Shown here: positions 6,986 to 12,915 of the stretch, in pieces
How positions within the stretch are numbered: the stretch's first letter is position 1
Layout of the letters: every line of letters begins with the position of its first letter
Source: Deltaproteobacteria bacterium
Lineage (GTDB): Bacteria > Myxococcota > Polyangia > Haliangiales > Haliangiaceae
DNA length: 12,915 bases
Assembly: GCA_018262455.1 (NCBI GenBank)
Contig: JAGSPR010000165.1
Coordinates: 1-12,915, forward strand
Direction: 5' to 3'
The notes under the pieces: model-generated
Databases searched by the model: none
Seen by the model: only the letters and a program-made list of their open reading frames with translations
What the model was told of the DNA's origin: nothing
Translations under genes and position numbers: made by a program

Positions 6986-7965
6986 ACTACCCCGACTACC
7001 GGCCCCGCAGGATGCGCCGCACCGAGGGCCTGCGACGCATGGTCCGCGAGACCCGCCTCTCCGTCGACGACTTCGTCTACCCGCTGTTCGTCGTGCCGGG
7101 CACCGGCGTCGAGAAGCCGATCGGCTCGCTCCCGGGGCAGTTCAACCTGTCGGTCGACAAGGCGGTCGAGGCAGCCGCCAAGGCGGCCGATCTCGGGATC
7201 CCGTCGGTGCTGCTGTTCGGGATCCCCGAGCGCAAGGATCCGGTCGGCAGCGAGGCCTGGAAGGACAGCGGCGTCGTCCAGAAGGCGATCCGCGCGATCA
7301 AGAAGGCAGTTCCCCAGATGGTCGTCATGGCGGATGCCTGCTTCTGCGAGTACACCGACCACGGCCATTGCGGCGTGCTCCACAACGGCGAGCTCGACAA
7401 CGATGCCTCGCTCGAGAACCTCGCGCGCACGGTGCTGTCGTACGCCAGGGCCGGCGTCGATGTCGTCGCGCCGTCCGGCATGCTCGATGGCTTCGTCACG
7501 GCCTGCCGCGAGAGCCTCGACGAGGAGCACTTCGATCAGACCGTGATCATGGCCTACTCGGCCAAGTACGCATCCGCCTACTACGGCCCGTTCCGAGAGG
7601 CGGTCGAGTCGGCGCCGTCCTCTGGCGATCGCAAGGGCCATCAGATGGACTACTCCAACGTGGCGGAAGCCGTCCGTGAGGTCTCGATGGACGTCGCCGA
7701 GGGCGCCGACATCGTGATGGTCAAGCCGGCACTGGCCTACCTCGACGTGGTGCGGGCGGTCTCCGACGAGATCAACATGCCGATCGCCGCCTATGCCGTG
7801 AGTGGCGAGTACGCGATGATCGAGGCTGCCGCCGAGCGCGGCTGGATCGATCGCGAGCGCATCGTGATGGAGACCCTGACTGGCATCCGTCGCGCCGGCG
7901 CCGATATCATCATCACGTATCACGCGCCGTACGCCGCGACGCTGCTCGCCAAGCGCTCCTACTAG
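6982..7965 (+). CDS. hemB: Delta-aminolevulinic acid dehydratase (porphobilinogen synthase)
   Basis: Condenses two 5-aminolevulinate molecules to porphobilinogen in the cytoplasm. The 327-residue length is normal. The two active-site lysines are visible: Lys195 in Y-S-A-K-Y-A-S and the Schiff-base Lys248 in V-M-V-K-P-A. The sequence M-A-D-A-C-F-C-E-Y-T-D-H-G-H-C-G (116-131) provides Cys120, Cys122 and Cys130, the cysteine type of catalytic zinc site, so this is a zinc-dependent rather than the aspartate-rich magnesium-dependent form. Translation is probably coupled to hemD through the 4-base ATGA overlap. The remaining haem synthesis genes are not in the window. Confidence 0.97.
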   Translation: MNYPDYRPRRMRRTEGLRRMVRETRLSVDDFVYPLFVVPGTGVEKPIGSLPGQFNLSVDKAVEAAAKAADLGIPSVLLFGIPERKDPVGSEAWKDSGVVQKAIRAIKKAVPQMVVMADACFCEYTDHGHCGVLHNGELDNDASLENLARTVLSYARAGVDVVAPSGMLDGFVTACRESLDEEHFDQTVIMAYSAKYASAYYGPFREAVESAPSSGDRKGHQMDYSNVAEAVREVSMDVAEGADIVMVKPALAYLDVVRAVSDEINMPIAAYAVSGEYAMIEAAAERGWIDRERIVMETLTGIRRAGADIIITYHAPYAATLLAKRSY

Positions 7966-7993
7966 CGCCGCGCCGGGACGCCACGGATTGCTC

Positions 7994-8236
7994 ATGCCGC
8001 CCCAGTACAAGTTCGTCGAGGTGTCACCGGTCACCGGCGAGACGATCGAGGACTGCGTCAACCAGTGGGTAGAGGCCGGGTGGCAGCTCGAAGGCATCCG
8101 CTTCGTGACCACGGAACACTCGAAGCGGCCCGCGATGGCGTTCGTGTCGTTCATCCGCGAGGCTTCCGAGCGGACGGTCGAGACCGAGGCGCCACGTACG
8201 CCTCGGCCGCTCGTGCGGCCGGACGACGACGACTGA
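7994..8236 (+). CDS. Small protein resembling DUF4177
   Basis: 80 residues from ATG 7994, or 82 from TTG 7988. The layout Y-K-F-V-E-V, then an E-x-x-V-N-Q-W-V-E-A-G-W-Q-L-E-G helix and strand, then M-A-F-V-S-F-I-R-E resembles the small DUF4177-type proteins (beta, helix with G-W-x-L, beta). The C-terminal third is charged and proline-rich, ending in four aspartates, and is probably disordered. It starts 28 bp after hemB and may be cotranscribed with it. A short duplication (GACGACGACT, twice, 8225-8244) spans its stop codon. It ends 25 bp from the convergent kinase gene with no hairpin between. Function unknown; the family assignment is by eye. Confidence 0.72.
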   Translation: MPPQYKFVEVSPVTGETIEDCVNQWVEAGWQLEGIRFVTTEHSKRPAMAFVSFIREASERTVETEAPRTPRPLVRPDDDD

Positions 8237-8261
8237 CGACGACTGACGATCTCCCCCCGGG

Positions 8262-10658
<2,397 letters not shown>

Positions 10659-10686
10659 CCGCTACGAGCGTATCACCTGCCGCGGC

Positions 10687-11280
10687 TCACCGCTGATCGC
10701 CGTCGCTGGCTGGCTGTTCCACCCGCTGCAAGACCGCCTCGCGCTCGAGCGCATCACGCAGCCGCTGACGAGCACGGTGCGCGCGGATCTTCACGTTCGC
10801 GACGCTGATCCCCAGGCGCCGCGCGGTCTCGACTTCGGTCAGCTCGGTCCGGAGCAGCATCACGTCGCGGTACTTCGGAGCCAGCTGCTCGACGACGCGC
10901 TGGACTTCCAGCGCTTCCTCGTGATCTCCGACCTGCGCCTCGGGCGAGCGCTGGGGATCGACGACCTCGCGGTGCAGGATCTCGTCGTTCGGCGCGAGTT
11001 GCTCGCGCGCCCGACGGCACCGCCGCAAGTGGCCGAGCGCGGTGGTCGAGGCGATCCGGTACAGCCAGGTCCGATACCGCGAGTCCCCGCGGAACGAGTC
11101 CCGGTAGCGATACGCGAGCAGCATGGCGTCCTGGGCCACATCATCGGCGGCCTCCGCGCTGTGGACGATCCGGCGCGCGACCGAGTACATGAACTGCCGC
11201 TCGTCTTGACCGAAGCGCAGCTCGTTGCGTGCGTCGACCCGGCTCCGCGAACTGGACGATTTGTCGTTCAAAACGTGCAT
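10687..11280 (-). CDS. ECF-type RNA polymerase sigma factor
   Basis: 197 residues from ATG 11280. Sigma region 2 (about 24-90) includes D-D-V-A-Q-D-A-M-L-L-A-Y-R (46-58), F-R-G-D-S-R-Y-R-T-W-L-Y-R-I-A (63-77) and A-L-G-H-L-R-R; region 4 (about 124-178) includes L-A-P-K-Y-R-D-V-M-L-L-R and the helix-turn-helix T-A-R-R-L-G-I-S-V-A-N-V-K-I-R-A-H-R-A-R. The spacing without region 3 marks it as an ECF factor. Acidic residues in region 2.2 are present, unlike those reported missing in the kinase-dependent Vibrio EcfP. An alternative GTG start at 11310 would add ten residues; the frame is open to 11940, but only as antisense to the next gene. No anti-sigma gene is adjacent; the next gene is the kinase, 28 bp downstream. 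The 5' end sits in AT-rich DNA with repeats, suggesting local control. Confidence 0.93.
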   Translation of the reverse strand: MHVLNDKSSSSRSRVDARNELRFGQDERQFMYSVARRIVHSAEAADDVAQDAMLLAYRYRDSFRGDSRYRTWLYRIASTTALGHLRRCRRAREQLAPNDEILHREVVDPQRSPEAQVGDHEEALEVQRVVEQLAPKYRDVMLLRTELTEVETARRLGISVANVKIRAHRARQRLRDALEREAVLQRVEQPASDGDQR

Positions 11281-11300
11281 ATCGTCCAGTGTGGCCTGCA

Positions 11301-11330
11301 AATCGTTCACGTCAATATGCAATCGTTCAC
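11301..11330. promoter_or_regulatory. Spaced direct repeats near the sigma gene start
   Basis: The 10-mer AATCGTTCAC occurs at 11301-11310 and again at 11321-11330, exactly 20 bp apart, about two helical turns. A weaker copy of the core (CGTTCA) lies at 11265-11270. They flank the possible starts of the sigma gene in an otherwise AT-rich segment and could bind a regulator that contacts one face of the helix. No protein is assigned. Confidence 0.45.
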
Positions 11331-11343
11331 CATCGTGGAAGTA

Positions 11344-11349
11344 ATTGTA
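11344..11349 (-). promoter_or_regulatory. Possible -10 element for the sigma-kinase operon
   Basis: On the minus strand these bases read TACAAT, one mismatch from the consensus -10 box, in the most AT-rich stretch of the window. Transcription would begin near 11337, about 27 bp before the GTG at 11310 and 57 bp before the ATG at 11280. No convincing -35 hexamer lies 16-18 bp upstream, so this is tentative. Confidence 0.3.
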
Positions 11350-11362
11350 TTTGCAAGTTAAA

Positions 11363-11381
11363 CAGGGATGAGAGATCCCTG
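11363..11381. promoter_or_regulatory. 19-bp palindrome in the divergent promoter region
   Basis: CAGGGAT, five bases (GAGAG), then ATCCCTG: perfect 7-bp arms. It lies between the divergent sigma and CarH-like regulator genes, 62 bp before the regulator start and just upstream of the possible sigma-operon -10. Size, symmetry and position suit an operator for a dimeric or tetrameric MerR-type repressor controlling both directions, most simply the neighbouring regulator itself. Confidence 0.5.
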
Positions 11382-11443
11382 CGGTCGAGCAGGGCCAGTT
11401 GCGTTCTGTAACCTGGCTGACGTGAGGGGCGTCATGATGGGAC

Positions 11444-12286
11444 ATGCGCCTCCTGTCACCGCGCGAGCTGGCCGACGCGCTGGGCGTGAGCGAGTCGTCG
11501 CTCAAGCGCTGGGTCGATGCAGGCAAGATCGTCGCGGCGCGGACCGAGGGAGGCCATCGCCGGATCACGCTGCCCGAAGCGGTGCGGTTCATCCGCGAGA
11601 CCGGCGCGCCCCTGGCCCGTCCCGAGCTGCTCGGCATGCCCGAGATCGCGATCTCGCAGGCGAGCCCGACCGCGGATTCACTCCACGAGGCGCTGCTCGA
11701 TGGCGACCCGATCAGCGCGCGCGGATGGCTGCTCGCGCGGTACCTCGGCGGGACCTCCGTCGCCGAGCTGTGCGACGGGCCGATCCGCGATGCGATGTCC
11801 AGGATCGGTGAGCTGTGGCACCACCACGGCGCGGGCGTGTTCGTCGAGCACCGCGCGACCGACACGTGCCTGCAGGCCCTCGCGCATCTCCGCAATACGT
11901 TCGAGCCGCCGGCCGGCGCACCGATCGCGCTGGGCGCCACCCCCGAGGATGATCCCTACATCCTGCCGTCGTTCATGGCGGCCACGATCGTTGCCGCCGC
12001 GGGGATGCGTGCCATCAACCTCGGTCCCGACACGCCGGTGAGCGCCCTGCAGCACGCGTTCACTCGCCACGAACCTCGCCTGGTCTGGATCAGCGCGAGC
12101 GCGCCGCTCCCACCCGCGCGCGCGCGCGAGCTCGAGCGCTGGCTGGCCTCGCTGCCACCGGTCACGACGGCGATCATCGGCGGGCGGCAGCGTGACTCGA
12201 TCGCCTCCCGCCATCCCGGCGTCCGGTCCGCGGAGACGATGGGCGAGCTCGCCACGCTCGCCACCCAGCTCGCGCGCGGGGCGTGA
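11444..12286 (+). CDS. MerR-type regulator of the CarH/LitR fold, cobalamin motif altered
   Basis: 280 residues. A MerR-like winged helix (1-52) has L-S-P-R-E-L-A-D-A-L-G-V-S and the wing E-G-G-H-R-R-I (35-41). Next comes a helical bundle (about 76-152) with W125, nine residues, then E135-H136: the Wx9EH motif that caps adenosylcobalamin in CarH photoreceptors. The C-terminal Rossmann-like domain (about 158-278) keeps S-A-S (217-219) and I-G-G (245-247). At the place of the DxHxxG motif, however, it reads D-P-Y-I-L-P (170-175): the histidine that ligates cobalt is Tyr172 and the glycine is Pro175. Normal B12 binding is therefore doubtful. ATG 11444 is the only suitable start, since an in-frame stop lies just upstream. 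It is divergent from the ECF sigma gene and probably a repressor of it. Confidence 0.88.
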   Translation: MRLLSPRELADALGVSESSLKRWVDAGKIVAARTEGGHRRITLPEAVRFIRETGAPLARPELLGMPEIAISQASPTADSLHEALLDGDPISARGWLLARYLGGTSVAELCDGPIRDAMSRIGELWHHHGAGVFVEHRATDTCLQALAHLRNTFEPPAGAPIALGATPEDDPYILPSFMAATIVAAAGMRAINLGPDTPVSALQHAFTRHEPRLVWISASAPLPPARARELERWLASLPPVTTAIIGGRQRDSIASRHPGVRSAETMGELATLATQLARGA

Positions 12287-12287
12287 C

Positions 12288-12915
12288 TCACCTCGGCTGG
12301 CGTGCGAGGTGCGCTCCGAAGCTCGCCATCACCCAGCGATGCACGAGCGCCTGGGTGCCGCGATACAGCCACCACGGCAGCCGGGGCGAGAACTCATGGA
12401 TCGCTGTCAGCAGGTGCTCGCCGTCGGGCGCGACCCGGAGCTCGAGCCGGCCACGCTTGGTCGGCAGCGCGAGCGCACCCCCGGTGACGTAGAACAGCTG
12501 GCGGTCGGCCGTGCTGCGATCGGGCGCGAACGTCAGCACGAGCAGCGGGCGGTGCGAGCCGGCGAGGAAGAACGAGCAACTGCGCTCGGCATCGACCTCG
12601 ACCCGCAGCAGTGGCCACGCCCCGCGGGGGAGCCACCGCATGTACTCGTGCGCGGCCCACTCGGCATCTCGACCGGCGGGCAGCGGGATGCGCTGCACCG
12701 AGCGCACGCCGGTCGGGGCGGTCCGCGGTGCCGCCTGGTAGGCGACCGGCGGCGAGGGTCCCCGTTGCGGGGGTGCGTTCCCGGCGGGTCGCTGATCGGC
12801 GGCGAGCGAGCTCGTCACGGCGTCGTCAAACGCCAGGCCCGGGAGATCGGCAAGGGCTTGCAGCCGGCGATCGCTGCACACCATGTCGTGGTGCAGGCTC
12901 TCGATCAGCGGCGCG
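12288..12915 (-). CDS. C-terminal part of a possible SDR/epimerase-type protein (partial)
   Basis: The frame stops at TGA 12290-12288 and is open to the right edge. ATG 12884 would give 198 residues, but the ten codons before it (A-P-L-I-E-S-L-H-H-D) also look coding and read on naturally, so the true start is probably outside the window. The segment L-I-E-S-L ... F-D-D-A-V resembles the end of an atypical NAD(P)-binding SDR domain. A linker rich in Ala, Pro and Gln follows (about 28-60 counting from that ATG). The last 110 residues, with L-E-L-R-V and P-R-L-P-W-W-L-Y-R and alternating strands, resemble a SRPBCC/DUF2867-like tail. This assignment is by eye and weak. It is convergent with the regulator gene, one base between the stops, so the 3' ends must overlap in transcription. 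Confidence 0.6.
   Translation of the reverse strand, partial: APLIESLHHDMVCSDRRLQALADLPGLAFDDAVTSSLAADQRPAGNAPPQRGPSPPVAYQAAPRTAPTGVRSVQRIPLPAGRDAEWAAHEYMRWLPRGAWPLLRVEVDAERSCSFFLAGSHRPLLVLTFAPDRSTADRQLFYVTGGALALPTKRGRLELRVAPDGEHLLTAIHEFSPRLPWWLYRGTQALVHRWVMASFGAHLARQPR

Noticed and set aside
11281..11940. N-terminal extension of the ECF sigma frame up to 11940
   Set aside because: The extra 220 codons are antisense to the CarH-like regulator and cross the AT-rich promoter region. ECF factors begin close to region 2, which the ATG at 11280 provides.
12121..12132. Alternating purine-pyrimidine run (CGCGCGCG) as a Z-DNA or regulatory element
   Set aside because: It lies within the regulator gene and encodes Ala-Arg codons typical of GC-rich coding sequence; similar short runs occur throughout the window.

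Overview
The window is very GC-rich, with strong G/C at third codon positions, and is tightly packed with chromosomal housekeeping and regulatory genes. The lipoprotein-rich gene content, the soluble Hanks-type kinase fused to TolB-like and TPR regions, the CarH/LitR-like regulator and the ECF sigma factor suggest a myxobacterium-like deltaproteobacterium (Myxococcota). This is inferred from style and content only; there is no rRNA marker. I see no tRNA, rRNA, CRISPR array, insertion sequence or prophage gene.

Layout. (1) 1-200: four head-to-tail copies of a 50-bp repeat, apparently an amplified gene junction. The end of an upstream gene (stop 46-48) overlaps a GTG start, and each unit is a 17-codon ORF linked to the next by a 4-nt GTGA overlap. 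(2) 195-4036, plus strand: a likely four-gene operon encoding a thioredoxin-fold lipoprotein, mannose-1-phosphate guanylyltransferase, phosphomannomutase/phosphoglucomutase and a ROK sugar kinase. Together these would supply GDP-mannose and hexose phosphates for polysaccharide or glycoconjugate synthesis. The block ends at a strong hairpin (4050-4073) shared with a convergent gene. (3) 4100-6226, minus strand: a large secreted lipoprotein of unknown function, a DUF192 lipoprotein and a DUF4112 membrane protein. (4) 6245-8236, plus strand: hemD and hemB (tetrapyrrole synthesis, overlapping by ATGA), then a small DUF4177-like gene.

(5) 8262-12286 holds the most interesting locus. An ECF sigma factor gene (about 11280 down to 10687) and a soluble Ser/Thr kinase gene (10658 down to 8262) form a minus-strand operon. 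Divergent from them is a MerR-type regulator with the CarH/LitR fold (11444-12286). It keeps the Wx9EH motif of B12 photoreceptors, but at the expected DxHxxG cobalamin motif it reads D-P-Y-I-L-P, so the usual cobalt-ligating histidine is absent. The intergenic region is unusually AT-rich and carries a perfect 19-bp palindrome and spaced direct repeats. A sigma factor, a kinase that could phosphorylate it, and a probably B12-independent CarH-like repressor would make a compact three-part switch. I do not recognise this combination as a characterised system.

(6) 12288-12915, minus strand: the C-terminal part of a gene running off the right edge, possibly an atypical SDR/epimerase-type protein with a SRPBCC-like tail, convergent with the regulator.
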